The notes under the pieces were generated by a model, which was not told the DNA's origin, did not search any database, and worked only from the letters and a program-made list of their open reading frames with translations. A stretch of 64,000 nt of DNA, taken from positions 695,148 through 759,147 of the forward strand of contig SMSO01000014.1 of the NCBI GenBank assembly GCA_004764695.1, written 5' to 3'. Both the position numbers and the translations under genes were made by a program. Shown one piece after another: positions 44,128 to 55,388 of this stretch (position 1 is its first letter; the number at the start of each line of letters is the position of its first letter). Source of the stretch: Schizochytrium sp. TIO01 (taxonomy: Eukaryota > Sar > Bigyra > Thraustochytrida > Thraustochytriidae).

Positions 44128-46805
44128 TTACAACGGGTTGAATGGGGCGAGGCGTGCAGTCGGCCTTTGCACATGCTTGGATGCGCTTGTGGAGTTCACA
44201 GAGGAGTTCTTCTGTGGAGGAGCAGGTCGAAGGTGCGTCTTTTGCAAAAGAGCGTTGAGCTTACTCTCACGGATTGGTGTGATACTTTTTGCGCTGGTTG
44301 GTGAGGTATCTCGAGCGGCCCCATCTTCCTTTGAGTGTGAAGAGTTCGAAGACTCAGGAGAGGCAACTTCGCGAGCAGCAAGACTTAGAATAGCAGCATT
44401 CATGTTGGGCCTGTCATTATTTGCATAGACAATTGCTCCTCTACGCGTACTGGTATTGATTGATGTAATCGCGCCAACAAGTTCTGCTTGTTCATGTTGT
44501 TCACTCTTCTGGTTTTTAAGGTTTTCTTCTGTCGTGGGTGCACTCACAGCAGGCAGTGTTGTACCAGCATCATCAAGACCTCCACGTGCTGATGTAGTGA
44601 GAAGCTGGCTGATACGGCCTTCATGTTGAGAACCAGTAGAAGCACGGCGCTGAGAAACCGCTTGACTACTTGTTTCTTCCTCGCTTGCTTCTGCGATTGC
44701 GGTCACAGAAGGTGCTTCAGCATTTTTCACGTGTGCCGACGCTGGTACTGCCAAAGTAGCGCGGCGCTGTGGTAATTTGGGGCTTGGTAAAGACGGACGG
44801 GCAGAATCGATCCGCGTTGCAAGCTCGACTTGCAAAGGAAGTTGACCCACCTTATCACGATGCAATGTAGCATGCTCGATACTAGACATTTGCGTAACAT
44901 TTTCTTCATCTTCAGCATCTTTTTGTTCACTCTCTTCTGAATTTGCAGCAGCACGATCTTGCGCAGCCTTAATAGCATCAGCAACCTCCTCGCTTTCGAC
45001 AGGCTGGGGCTGAGGAAAGGTATACATTCTGCGTGGTTTCAGAGCAACTCCACGTTGTTCAAGACGACGAAAGCGCTCGGTAATGAGAAAGTAAGAGGCA
45101 GTTGCGGAGTTGTGCTTCTTGGCGAGAATAGATTTACAAATATACTCCCGATCAAGCCCATAGTTCCCTAGCTCATGAAGAATACGCTCATCGATTTCTA
45201 CGGTACCCCCGGTTGAAGGGTCCTGCTCTTCCTCCAAGGACTGCAGGCTCATGAATGAACGAAACGACTGGTTGTCACGCATACGAGAGATGCCAAGATG
45301 ACGACGCATCCATACATGTTTGCGAATTCCGTCAATTGTTACACGCTTTGATGGATTCACTTCGAGAATTTGGGAAAGAAGATCTTTAGCCTCAGTAGAA
45401 AGAGATGACGGACATTTGTATTCCGCATTAAGAATTTTACGGTAGAGCTTTGGAGTATCATTATCCTCAAATGGCAAATAGCCAGCAACAAGAGCAAAAA
45501 GAACTACACCAAGACTCCACGTATCTGATTTTGTTCCGTCATATTTCTTACCAGCAATCATCTCGGGGGCTGCGTAACATGGCGAACCACATGCAGTCGA
45601 GAGAAGGGAACCAGTCTCAACAAGGTTACTTAGGCCGTAGTCAGCAACTTTGATAAGAAAAGAGCCGTCTGAGTGTCGCTGCATAAGAAGATTCTCCGGC
45701 TTAAGGTCACGATGGATGATATGGTTGTCGTGCAAGTACTGCACACCATCGATGATTTGTGAGAAGATCTCGCACGCCTCTTGTTCAGTAAGGCGATGTT
45801 TTTCTACTATATAGTCAAAGAGCTCACCGCCATCAAGAAATTCCATCATAAGAAATATCTGCTTCGGTGTGTCAATCACCTCAAGCAAACGCATGCAGTT
45901 TCCATGACGTGTTTTTTTAAGAATTTTAATTTCTCGGGTAACACGCGTAAGGTCTCCCTCGGTTTTAATTTTGCTCTTCTCAAGGACCTTAACTGCGACC
46001 GTCTCACCGGTCAACGTATGCATACCACGTCGCACTTTGCCAAAGGTTCCTTCGCCCAAGGTCTCGCCAATAATATAGTGCCCAACTGATCGCCCTGAGC
46101 GCTGTTTCGACGTCTTTGATTTGCTACTCCCCCACTCCCACTCCTACTGCCTGGTTCTGCTTTGGGTGTGTGACTTGGTGAAGGCTTTCGCTCTGGGGAG
46201 GCTCTTGTCGTAGCCCTTGAAGATGTAGGCCTGCTGCTTGTTGTCGAGGTTTTGCCAGTACGAGTATCCTGCGGGACGACCGCAACGTTTTGCTCGCCAG
46301 CTCCAGCACGTACTACAGAAGTATTTGTGACGTCTGCAGCCGTGGTGGTGGCAGTTCTGCTGGGCAATCGAATAGGCAACAGTGATGTTACACGTCTTCT
46401 TGAACTCGACGTTTCGCTCGTCTGAGCTGATATTTGGGTCGCTTGAGCGCGCCGAGCTTGCTCTGCTTGTGCATGCTGTTGTTGATGCAAATTTTGTTGG
46501 CGCACCTGATGTGGGTTATAATTTGCAGTGTCCGCAGTATTGTAGGCATGTGTAGGAGCTCTTGCTTGATGGCCCGGACTCACGTCTTTCTTTGATGTTG
46601 ATCCAGGGGCAACATCTACAGCAGGAGGCCGAGAATTTGATGAGCTTGAGGAAGGCCTGTGTGGGCGGATATCGCGAATCGCTTGCCTGATGTTCGAAGG
46701 TGTGGTCTGCTCAAGAATGCGGCTTGCCTTAGAATACGTGCTCTGCTCAGATTTTCGCGAGTTTTGCGGCGGCCGCGGTACGCTTGGCCTCTGCATGAAT
46801 CTCAT
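44128..46805 (-). CDS. AMPK/SNF1-related Ser/Thr protein kinase, interrupted by an apparent one-base deletion
   Basis: Two minus-strand frames overlap. The upstream one (ATG at 46805) encodes about 225 Ser/Arg/Gln-rich, probably disordered residues. The downstream one encodes the kinase, whose proper lead-in RSVGHYIIGETLGEGTFGKV lies in frame but behind a TAG. One extra C in the C5 run at 46129-46133 would join them as an 892-residue protein. In that numbering: glycine loop about 251-256, VAVK Lys273, HRD Asp367, a DYG (not DFG) motif at Asp389, activation-loop Thr404 in TACGSPCYAAPE, kinase domain end about 501, and a UBA-like region about 538-579. The CGSP loop plus the UBA-like segment mark the AMPK/SNF1/MARK/BRSK group, normally activated by LKB1-type phosphorylation of that Thr. 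The C-terminal 300 residues are Ser/Thr-rich. I see no clear KA1 domain. TAA stop. Confidence 0.85.
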
Positions 46806-49634
46806 AGCTCCCTCACCAAATCTGCGAGGTGATCGCAAGCTCTACTGGGCAAGGTTTGCGGACTAGAGTCCTTGCAAGGCTGCTTTTGTTTAGCTCAATA
46901 GTTATATCAATTGACCAATATATGTATGTGTAAAGCCTTTTCACAAGTCTGGAACTTCGCTCGCACCCACGCAGAATGGGGTTTGCAAGCAGGATCTCTA
47001 ATTCGCAAACTCTCCTTGTCTTCTTGTCTCTGCTTCAAGCTTCTACAGTTGCTTGAGTACACAAGAATCCGAGCTGGTTCTTATTCCAGGGCGAACTAGG
47101 ATGAAGATTACTACGACGTTGTTTCAAGGCCAAGTCAAAAGCTCAAACAAAGGGCAGCGTCGCTTGTGTTTATGAGAGTGTACACACACGCGATGCACAA
47201 GGCGGCGAACCCGTGTTGAGGTTGTCCGGCAAGCGTGGGGAGAGCTCGAGCCACAGTCTGGACACGCCTGCACAGGTGTCAAGCTGCAGCGAGCCTTTAA
47301 GCGCCGCGCAAGACCACCTTGCGCTGCTCGCTCGTTGCTCGTTTGACTTACGTTCTCGCCTCGACGTTCTCTCAAAAAGGACATCAAAATGAAAGAAATG
47401 AAAGAAAGAATTAGCAATTGAAAGGAGAACTCCGCAAGCAAAGAAAAATTACATTAAAAAAGAAACAATCTTTCGCGCCCATTAGTAATTACCTGTAGAA
47501 GAAGTACACAATGAAAGAAAAAATGAAAAAGTGAAAGACATTCTCTTCTTCTAATTTTTCTAAAGCTCAAAAAACATAAAAATCATAGATAAAAATATGT
47601 AAAAAACGAGCTTTATAGAGTCAAGAAATGCACTTACAGCAGATCGACAGTTCTCATTTTAGCAAAATAAAGTAAGCACTGCCCCACCGGCCGTGTATAT
47701 TGCTGCTTCCGTCATGCGTGCATGCCTGAAGAGCGCGATTGCTTGCGAAATTCCACCAGGAACGGAGGGGCGGAGAAGGTCATACATACATATTCATGCG
47801 CATTCACAAACCATACACATTTATTTAAAATTATAAATAAATGCATGCTCAGAAAGCTACCATCCACTAAGAGTACCCTACCAGTCGCTACCCACGCCGC
47901 GTCTTTCAACTTCCTTTTGCGTTGGACCGCCTTGAAAAAGACCCTCCATCTTTGCAGTAAAAAAAGAGCGAAATTAATACCAGTCCAACAAGGGTTCTCG
48001 CGCACACGTCTCCATTCATGAAGCAAAGCAAAACACTCAGAGCCTGAGCCACAATGCTGGCGTGGGGCGAGGCAGTACCCTTCCCTCCCTCGAGCCTGTC
48101 TGTCTGTCAAGGCCCTCGGGTTCCCACCACGATTACAAAGGCGACGGCCATCGTCGCGAAGCTTCTCCTTAAAGTCGATCTCCACATCGAAGTTGACTTC
48201 GCTTTGAGTGAGTGAGTGACCCGCTGTCTTCTTTTAGCTTCTTCTATCGTTTCTCGCTGTAGCGCTACTTATGTCGCTGCTAGCGAACGGCGACCATCGC
48301 AGTTTTTTCTCAGCGCGTCGCACATTACCTGCAACTAATCTGCAATATGGAGCTCAAGTTCTTCGTCAGCGCCATAATTGAATTGATCAGCGACAACGCC
48401 GACGGCGCAATCCGTGGACGTTCTAAGGTTCGCTTTTTGCTTAGGAGCTATGGCCTCAATTGGAGGCGGCCCCGGCTGGACTCGGGCGCCCGTGCCGGGC
48501 TGACTCCTCCTCCTCCTCCGGGTGGTGGACTCCAAGGAGGACTGATTGAGCGGACCGAATGAATGCGGTTCGCGTGCCAGTTCCCAAAGCCAAAATCATT
48601 CATCTGCAGAACTTGGAGACCTACCGAGTCAGCCGCCATATCTATACACGCCGACGAACGAACCCACTCCTCCAAATGGATTCAATGCTGCTGCGTTCGC
48701 GTGTGCTTATGAAGCGCATCGCTCGCGAGGGAGTCGAGGGCAATCTCGATGCCCTCGTGAGCATCCTGTCTCAGATAATCCAGCTTTTATGCAGTTTATG
48801 TGTATATTATTTTAATTGACTAGTTATTTTTTGTTTGTTGAATATAGTTATTTCTATCTAATAAAATAAGAAGGGACGTACACTCGTAGTCCCCTCAAGT
48901 TAAGATGCACTGCACCATTTGCAATTCGAAGGGCGTCAGCGTTTGTAAAAAAGGGTCAATCACGGGCGATTCCACGCAGAAAGGTCATCTCAAGAGAGGG
49001 CGAAGGTTTTTCTGCAGGAGAGGAGACAAGGCTCCGCTCTGGCTTCAACTGGCCTGTGTGCAAAAGAGAGGGTGCCTACAGAGTGTAGAAAATACTAGAT
49101 GTGCACGTTTTGTTTTACAAACGTCTTTCAACTTGTGATAAACGGTTTACTACAACATTTGATTATGGTAAATGCTAGTAGTTGAGAGTTCTTCGCTCTT
49201 CTTTCGATTCGAGAAAAGTGAAACTTTTACATTTTGCGAACCAATTGGAGTGCGACTAAATCACCTCTGCTAACGCAATATAACGAATTATTTGGTTTCC
49301 GAGTATTTTTTTTGCTTTGCATACATTTCTTTTCTGTAATATCCATTTTGTACACATAATCCTACTCTGAAGCTATCCCTGCAATCTGCTTCTTGTAAAA
49401 TATATACCTTTTGTCGCTATCTTCGAAAGGAGAGTAGGATTGTGCGCAAATTAGTCAAGCGAAAACATGCTATAAAGAATATTCTGTGACCGAGATCGAC
49501 TTGGTTCTTATAGAGACTATGCTGGAGCGTGCCAATCTGGCTGCTTGAATCTCTCATCAATGACACTTAATACGCGTAGCCAAACTTTGTAACTCCACGG
49601 TCTTTCAAGGTTGGATAAAGTCAATTCTGAAGCT

Positions 49635-49931
49635 TCACCGGTAAGCTAGATGGGAGATTTTCATTTTCCGATGCGTGCAAATGATACGTTGTTGGAAGGG
49701 GGAAAGAGAAAGAAGCATATAAAAAAGGGAATTTAGTTTCGTATCGTACAATATATTATTTCTTGGTGTGTTCATTTTCAGATAAAGACGACGCAATATT
49801 TGTTGAGGATTGTCTTCTCCATCATCGGTGGTATCCTTAAGAATCGACTCGACATGTCCTTCTAATAAGCTATGCAATGATTTGTATCGCTTAATCACTT
49901 CTTGTATTTGTTCCTCTTTAAAGAACTAGAA
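49635..49931 (-). other. Possible 3'-terminal coding exon
   Basis: Read on the minus strand, an open frame runs from an AG-ending stop (CTAG at about 49929-49932) through KEEQIQEVIKRYKSLHSLLE and on to a stop at 49635. The first 55 residues look coding: charged, amphipathic helix-like and without low complexity. There is no upstream ATG in this frame and TAG comes immediately before it, where the AG could be a splice acceptor. The later residues are less convincing. The other genes here are intronless, so this is weak. It could equally be a decayed gene fragment. I recognise no family. Confidence 0.2.
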
Positions 49932-50883
49932 AATACATGTCCACCTCTCGGATCTTCTATCCTGCGAATCCTTGGTTCTGGTTCCCTAACCACGTGCACC
50001 TGAAGCTTCCCTTTCAACTAAAAAACAGTACCTCATTTAAAAACTTGAAATTTTCAGTGAAAACTTTAATAGAACGCTCTCCCTGTTATTCAATATCTCT
50101 GGGTTTAGCTACGACTGGCTATTGCAGAAAATCGTTCGCTTTCTAATCTATTCCTCCTCGCAAGATCCGTTGACCTCAGTTTCTTTTGCAGCGATGCGGC
50201 CGCACATTAAAAGGCGTTATATGTTAGGCCCTTTTGCTCCGCACTGTCTCCTAAATGTCCCAGTGGAGACATCCCTCTTAAGTTTTGCTCTTGTACTTTT
50301 ACTCTCACGAAAAATCTACTGTTGTCCCGAAACGCCAAATACCCCCCTTGATCACGCCTTCCAAAGTAAAAACGGGTGAATGGGAGGCATTCAATACCTT
50401 CTGACAGAGGCCCGAATATATTATAGGCTTCAGGTTCTTGCACTAAACACCTTATGTGCCCCTCCTCGTGTGCCCCCCTTCGTTTCTTTCAATCATTCTT
50501 TCATTCCTTCGCTATTACAATCGTAAATTTCTGCTGATTGCTCACGCTTCGATTAGTCGTCTTTCCTTCTAACTTAGAAGCGATGCTCACGAATTAGCGC
50601 TGCTTGCTGTGATCTGACAGAGAAGGGTGTTGCTTTTGTGCACCCTTCGCCTCTCTTGCGGTACCTTTTGCATTCCCTCCTTTGCTGTCATTTCTGTGTT
50701 TCGTGAGGCTCTCATTCTTGAGCCGCTTCGAAGCACAAAGGAAAACAATTTGCACAGTCGTCGTGTCATTGTCTATAATTGGTTAAAGGTCTGTTCAAGC
50801 TGAGTTGATGTAGGTCTTTCTTATAGGCTGACGCCTGTCTACTATATTGCAGGTCATTCGTCTGTGGTTTATGGCTGCGTTGA

Positions 50884-50985
50884 TGTCGCGGTTGTCGTTG
50901 TCGTTGTCGTTGTCGCTGTCGCTGTCGTTGTTATGGTTCTCGTTGTTGCAAATCGTTTGTTTGTTTGATTGTTTGATTGTTTGAT
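50884..50985. repeat. GTCGTT hexamer tract and TGTTTGAT repeats
   Basis: About seven GTCGTT/GTCGCT units (50884-50930), then TGTTTGAT-like units (50955-50985). Both read as repetitive low-complexity peptides and I treat them as noncoding. Confidence 0.75.
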
Positions 50986-51458
50986 AAGGTGCCTCAGTAC
51001 TACTTAAGTAGAATAGTTTCATATGTACTCCTACTGTGTACATGGATGGCAATAGAAAGGAAAAGGAAAGATTGCAAACTTGGAGATTGTGATGATTTTG
51101 GTATCCAATGAAGACTTAAGGTAGTTAGCTCACTTCTGCAAGTCAAGAGCCGAGGCTGAAACTTGGCCAGCCCAAGCAGAGCTCACCTCTTCAAGAGGGT
51201 GGAAAGCCGTGCAGCAGTCTAGCCTCCAGCATTTAATCGCATAGATTTATTGGGAACTTCGATTCACGCGATTCACTCACTCATTCATGCGTTCGATATT
51301 TAGAAGATATGCGAAGGGGTGGATAGGGGTTACTGCTAATAGTCATATAGTAAAAGGCCTTAAAAGAAATCGAAAAGAGTGTTTTTTTTTCTTCTGTTTT
51401 TCAATCGTTTGTTTTTGCTTGTTTCTGTTCGAGGCACCAAAGCTGGTACGAGTTGTAT

Positions 51459-51469
51459 CCGCCGCCGCT

Positions 51470-51502
<33 letters not shown>

Positions 51503-51510
51503 GCTGCCGC
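51459..51510. repeat. CCG/CGT trinucleotide repeat
   Basis: About 17 units, mostly CCG/GCC with several TCG variants, in a GC-rich patch that continues to 51620. It lies about 380 bases upstream of the RNASEK-like start codon. Poly-Ala and poly-Arg frames over it are artefacts of the repeat. Confidence 0.85.
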
Positions 51511-51889
51511 TCTGCTCGCAGCCCAGGTTCCGAATTCCTCGAACCGTCTACAGGCCCCGGTTCCTCGCGCGAAGCACCGGGCGCGCCTGAGCACGTGCGA
51601 GGCTGGCGCCGAGACCTCGCGCTCGTATCTCACTCATCTCCTTTGTATCAGTCTTCTTTTTAGATAGGAGACCGCCATATTTTGAAAGCACGTATTAGAT
51701 CACGTTAGTCCAAAGCACAGCGCAGCTTGTCATAAGGTCTGTGTTGAAGTACCTTGCTCGCAAAGATCTGAAGCGTTTACAGATTACCAACTGAAAGGAT
51801 CTTCGAGCTTCACTAAGGAGTGTACAATCATTTCTGTATACTCGTATTGCTGTTAACAGTAGTGGAGAATCTTGACGAGGCTTGGAGAA

Positions 51890-52351
51890 ATGGGCTGTGC
51901 GAATGACACCTTCGGGTGCTTCTTCAACTGCTTCAAATGCATGGCGTGCTGCTCGTCAAAGGAGGGCAGCATATGCTGCGGCCTCTTTAGTTTTGTTGGC
52001 GCTATCTTTCTTGGTGTGCTAGGTATGCTGCTTACCTTCCAGTGGGAGTACGTGCACGGCATTAACTCGGAAGAAGACGCAGAGCATGCTCGCAGAAACG
52101 CATTTGTGGCTGCAGGAATCTATGCCGTAATTTTTTTCATGTGCATGATCTCGCTCGTTCTCCACAATAAGCATGACTACAAAGCCATCAACACCACACC
52201 GACAATCCCAGAGCAGCAGAACAACAATATTGAACTTGAGAATGTACAGCAGAATAATGGCTCGCTCAACTTTGGTCTTCTTGCTGGAGACTCACTCGCA
52301 CCTAATGGCAACGGGCGACCTGTTACCACTGCACGCGTGGCCGTACAGTAA
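51890..52351 (+). CDS. Small two-helix membrane protein resembling RNASEK / V-ATPase subunit f
   Basis: A 153-residue protein from the first ATG at 51890 (the frame opens at a TTG 18 bases before). The N-terminus MGCANDTFGCFFNC is Cys-rich and begins MGC, a context in which Gly2 myristoylation and Cys acylation are plausible. Two hydrophobic helices lie at about 31-50 and 71-92. The pattern CCG, helix, short acidic loop, then FVAAGIYAV with a short basic segment after the second helix resembles ribonuclease kappa (RNASEK), now known as an accessory V-ATPase subunit in animals and related to yeast subunit f. The Asn/Gln-rich tail (about 101-153) is extra. Family assignment rests on pattern and size only; an unrelated two-helix protein remains possible. 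TAA stop. Confidence 0.6.
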   Translation: MGCANDTFGCFFNCFKCMACCSSKEGSICCGLFSFVGAIFLGVLGMLLTFQWEYVHGINSEEDAEHARRNAFVAAGIYAVIFFMCMISLVLHNKHDYKAINTTPTIPEQQNNNIELENVQQNNGSLNFGLLAGDSLAPNGNGRPVTTARVAVQ

Positions 52352-53529
52352 AACTTTCCCTCCCTCTTATTTTTGTGTGATTTGGTGGTCTCCTGTGCGA
52401 ATAATCCGATGCGAGTCAAATAAGCTGTAGATGTTGCTACAGTGTTTAGCACTTCATAAATGTATCGCAATACGTTTCATTCGAACGTTTTCATCCCTTG
52501 CAAGTTTCTCCCTCTCCACCCCAATGCTTGTGCCGCTTTGTATGTAGATACCCCTGCTGCCAAAGCCTTATCTAGCAGTTCATCAAGCTTTCGCAATCCT
52601 CCTGTGGCATTAAAAGACCAACCCACATATTCTTTAGACGGAAATTCTCAGGTTTAACAAGAACAATTGGTGTTGTACTCTACCTTCTTTCTTCAAAGGG
52701 CTCTTTGCTTATCTTCCCAATGAACGCTGGATGAAGAATTATTTTGTAAGGTGGAGTCTGCCATCATTGTCATCAAGCTGTGCTCTATTGCTCTTTCAAG
52801 ATTCCTTGGCACTGAAGAGGCCATGCAGAGTCCAGGCATATGGGATGCCTTTTCGCTGACGCTCTGCAGTATGCTACTTACACCATTCTTATCTTCCTTT
52901 TTTCACTTTCTCTTATACGAGGACATACGCTTTTAAAACGATATGATCGAACACATATAGACCAAATCGATTTGGTATATCGTCTGCCCTTGTATATCAA
53001 ATGAAAACTTATATCTTACTCATTTCAATTGTTTATTTCTTGCCAAAGTTTTACATGCTCAGCGTCTAAAATAGCTGCTGCTACACCTCTTGATCAGATG
53101 ATATTGATGATATTAATAACACACAGAATTTTATAGAAACAAAGGCTGGGTCGTGAAAGAAAATTTTAAGTTCGCTTTTCAGAAGAAGATCTTAAAACAA
53201 GTTGATTATTAGAAACATATTTATCTCAGTTGTGCTTTTAATGTGTATTTCCCGTCCAGATTGTGACGGATCTCGTACTTAGAAGCAAATCAGCTCTACA
53301 GAGTCACCAGACAATGGAGAGTTGGCTCAAGTTTGATTTTTTGGTCGAGAAATTTCTTTAGGGTGGATTCTTTAAAGTGTGATGCCCGTACCCAGTCTTT
53401 CATTCATAGTTGGTCCCTTGATTTTTTCACTGTTGGCCAGTTCCACTAAAGGTGAGTCTGTGCCATTCAAATAGATGTGATGCATAATTCATGATCAACC
53501 CTCCCCAATGCAGAAGTGCCTGCTATAGA
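52352..53529. other. Convergent 3' spacer
   Basis: Spacer between the RNASEK-like gene (plus) and the in-frame extension of the cyclophilin-like gene (minus). AT-rich; short frames such as 52460-52657 are not supportable. Confidence 0.5.
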
Positions 53530-53820
53530 TCAAACGCTTTTTATCATGGGTTGCGTTTCATCTTCGCCTTGGTCTTCTGATTCGTTCGAGCTATTGCATG
53601 ACTTGTTAGAACGTGCACTTAGGCCGTCCATGGGTTGTGTTCTCTCACGTTGGTCTTCAGACGCGAATGAAGCTAACTCCACTGCTAAGAGGCGTTCTTC
53701 ATCCTCGTGTTTCAACTTTTCATCATCAATCGCGTAATGAGTGTCAGGATTCCCTTCCTCATCAAGGCTGTTATCATCTTCACTGCGTGATTCTACAGGG
53801 TCAGACTGGGGGGCGGCTTC
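53530..53820 (-). other. In-frame acidic open extension after the TGA of the cyclophilin-like gene
   Basis: Directly after the TGA at 53821-53823 the same frame stays open for 96 codons until another TGA at 53530-53532. Its composition is coding-like: about one third Asp/Glu, and an internal repeat (SEDQRERTQPM and, about 30 residues on, SEDQGEDETQPM). There is no in-frame ATG before the middle, so it cannot easily be a separate gene. Options: programmed readthrough or selenocysteine insertion giving a long acidic tail after the membrane helix, a recent nonsense mutation (from CGA or TGG, for example), a sequence error, or splicing that skips the stop. The opposite-strand frame 53516-53737 is treated as a shadow. 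Confidence 0.5.
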
Positions 53821-54741
53821 TCAGGCCCGAAGATCCCTATTAAAAGACCAGGACTTGCCTCGCTTATGGCAAAAGTAGCCAACAACAATAACCAGAACAA
53901 TCCAGAGAAAGAGTAAAACGGCGGAGACGTCCAAGTCTAACAATCCTGAACCAGCATTCTGCAGTGCAGTTCCTGCGGATGATGCAGTAGCAGCTGCAAA
54001 AGAGACTGCTTTGCTGTGACCCCGCCTCATTTGCACGATACAGGAGATGTCCGGGTACTTGGGCAGCAAATAGGCATTTCCAAGACGCTGAATTTGGGTT
54101 TGTGAAGGAGCAGTTGGACCATCTCTTAGTTCATAGAGGTGGTCCAAGGCTTCCATTCCCGAGACGACTTTGGCGAAAGGCGCAAAGTGCAAAGCGTCGA
54201 GGCGACTATTATCCTTATAGTTGAAAAAAATCTGATAAGACCTCGTGTTTGCTTGCCCTCGTGCTGCAAAGCTCACCCAGCCCCGCTGGTTCGATGTGCG
54301 TACTGGGTCATCGTTGAACTCGCCAAAGCCCTCAGACATAGCCGGCTCTGCAGGAATACCCACCTGTGCTACAAAGTTCTTCATAACCCTGAAAAAACAA
54401 GCATCATCATAGAAGTCCACCTCCAAAAGCTTTAGAAACCTTTCAGCGCCTAAAGGCGCAAGATCTGGGTATACCTCCATTTCTACAGTTTCAAAGGTGT
54501 TTGTGCTTCGATGATGGATCGACATGCTCACTGGTATAGCCGTCATAGAGTCCTCAGTCTTGCCGCCACCCTCAGCTGATCCATCTCCCTCAGTTCCTTC
54601 ACTGGCAGCATCGCCCTCCCCAGCTTGGGCTTCCTCGCTGTTGAGGCGGCGTCCGACAATGACTTCTTCGCCATGGCCCTCGACGCTACGGCCTTCAAGG
54701 TCGCCATCTCCAGCGCGGAGTCGAGCGGGGATATCCGGCAT
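53821..54741 (-). CDS. Tail-anchored cyclophilin-type peptidyl-prolyl isomerase-like protein
   Basis: A 306-residue protein from the ATG at 54741. The frame extends upstream to a GTG at 54873, but that part has no ATG and is probably leader. Residues 10-70 are acidic and Gly/Glu-rich. A cyclophilin-like domain spans about 74-240: YPDLAPLGAERFLKL, then FFRVMKNFVAQVG (Arg118 and Gln126 align with the catalytic Arg and Gln of cyclophilin A) and YQIFFNYK (Phe172/173 region), then FAPFAKVVSGMEALD. The position of the cyclosporin-contact Trp appears to be replaced (NSRLDALHF). A hydrophobic helix at 272-290 is followed by a basic tail, so the domain would sit on one side of a membrane. Its TGA stop is followed in frame by 96 acidic codons. 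It lies 1.25 kb from the next minus-strand gene. Isomerase activity is plausible but not certain. Confidence 0.85.
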   Translation of the reverse strand: MPDIPARLRAGDGDLEGRSVEGHGEEVIVGRRLNSEEAQAGEGDAASEGTEGDGSAEGGGKTEDSMTAIPVSMSIHHRSTNTFETVEMEVYPDLAPLGAERFLKLLEVDFYDDACFFRVMKNFVAQVGIPAEPAMSEGFGEFNDDPVRTSNQRGWVSFAARGQANTRSYQIFFNYKDNSRLDALHFAPFAKVVSGMEALDHLYELRDGPTAPSQTQIQRLGNAYLLPKYPDISCIVQMRRGHSKAVSFAAATASSAGTALQNAGSGLLDLDVSAVLLFLWIVLVIVVGYFCHKRGKSWSFNRDLRA

Positions 54742-55107
54742 CTTTAAAAATGATCTTCTGTGCCGCAGCCCGTGGTTCCTCGCCGGGACGCGTCCTTCGA
54801 GTGAGTTTCGGGACTGCGCAAGCACACGCTGGCAGATTGAAGGAGCAGGAGACCTGAGGACATCAGAGATCACAGAAACAATGTAGTGTAATCTTCTAAC
54901 GAGATTATCACGTGCTAATAAGCCTACTAAGTCTATGAAAGTGTAAGTTACTCAAGGTGTCGAAACCATAAAAGAGACCAAATGTCAAATGTCCATTTGC
55001 AGTTCTCTGCTTTGTCGCCTCAATCTTCACTACTCCCGCATTATAGCCTGTTGTGAATGAATACCTAACTTTGGCCACTTTGGTTTCATGATTCCCCTCC
55101 TGACGCA

Positions 55108-55147
55108 GGGTTTCACAAATTGAAGAAGGGTTTCACAAATTGAAGAA
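55108..55147. repeat. Perfect 20-bp tandem duplication
   Basis: The 20-mer GGGTTTCACAAATTGAAGAA occurs twice back to back without a mismatch, which implies a recent event. Confidence 0.9.
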
Positions 55148-55388
55148 CCTGTCCAAGGTTGCAGCTACAAGACCCAAGTGGAGAGCGAGCGAGCGAGTAT
55201 TTCTTCTGGTCGACGTGGGCAGGAATTTGGCCACGGTAAGCATGTGAGCGTGGATGACGACATACGTTCGTGTTGTGCGAGAAGGTGGGCAAGCAAAGCA
55301 GCTGGGAAGACCTGAATCATGCACCGCCGAGAAAGATAACTCAGCACGACCGATCATGAAAGGGGATCTAGGAAGTGAGTGAGTGCTT

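Larger units (their letters stand above)
46806..51889. other. Long spacer with unassigned open frames
   Basis: About 5 kb between the divergent kinase and RNASEK-like genes. The patch 48230-48830 is GC-richer and holds overlapping open frames on the plus strand (48347-48562, 48559-48819, 48546-48815); none has a recognisable domain and they cannot all be real. A possible terminal exon at 49635-49931 is listed separately. Three low-complexity tracts lie between 50884 and 51510. The remainder shows nothing supportable. Confidence 0.45.

Noticed and set aside
51287-51667. Ala- and Arg-rich frames of 94-126 codons
   Set aside because: Produced by the CCG repeat and GC-rich patch; open on both strands without conserved motifs.
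53516-53737. Plus-strand frame with two MGCV segments
   Set aside because: Antisense to the acidic extension; the repeated segments mirror the internal repeat on the minus strand.
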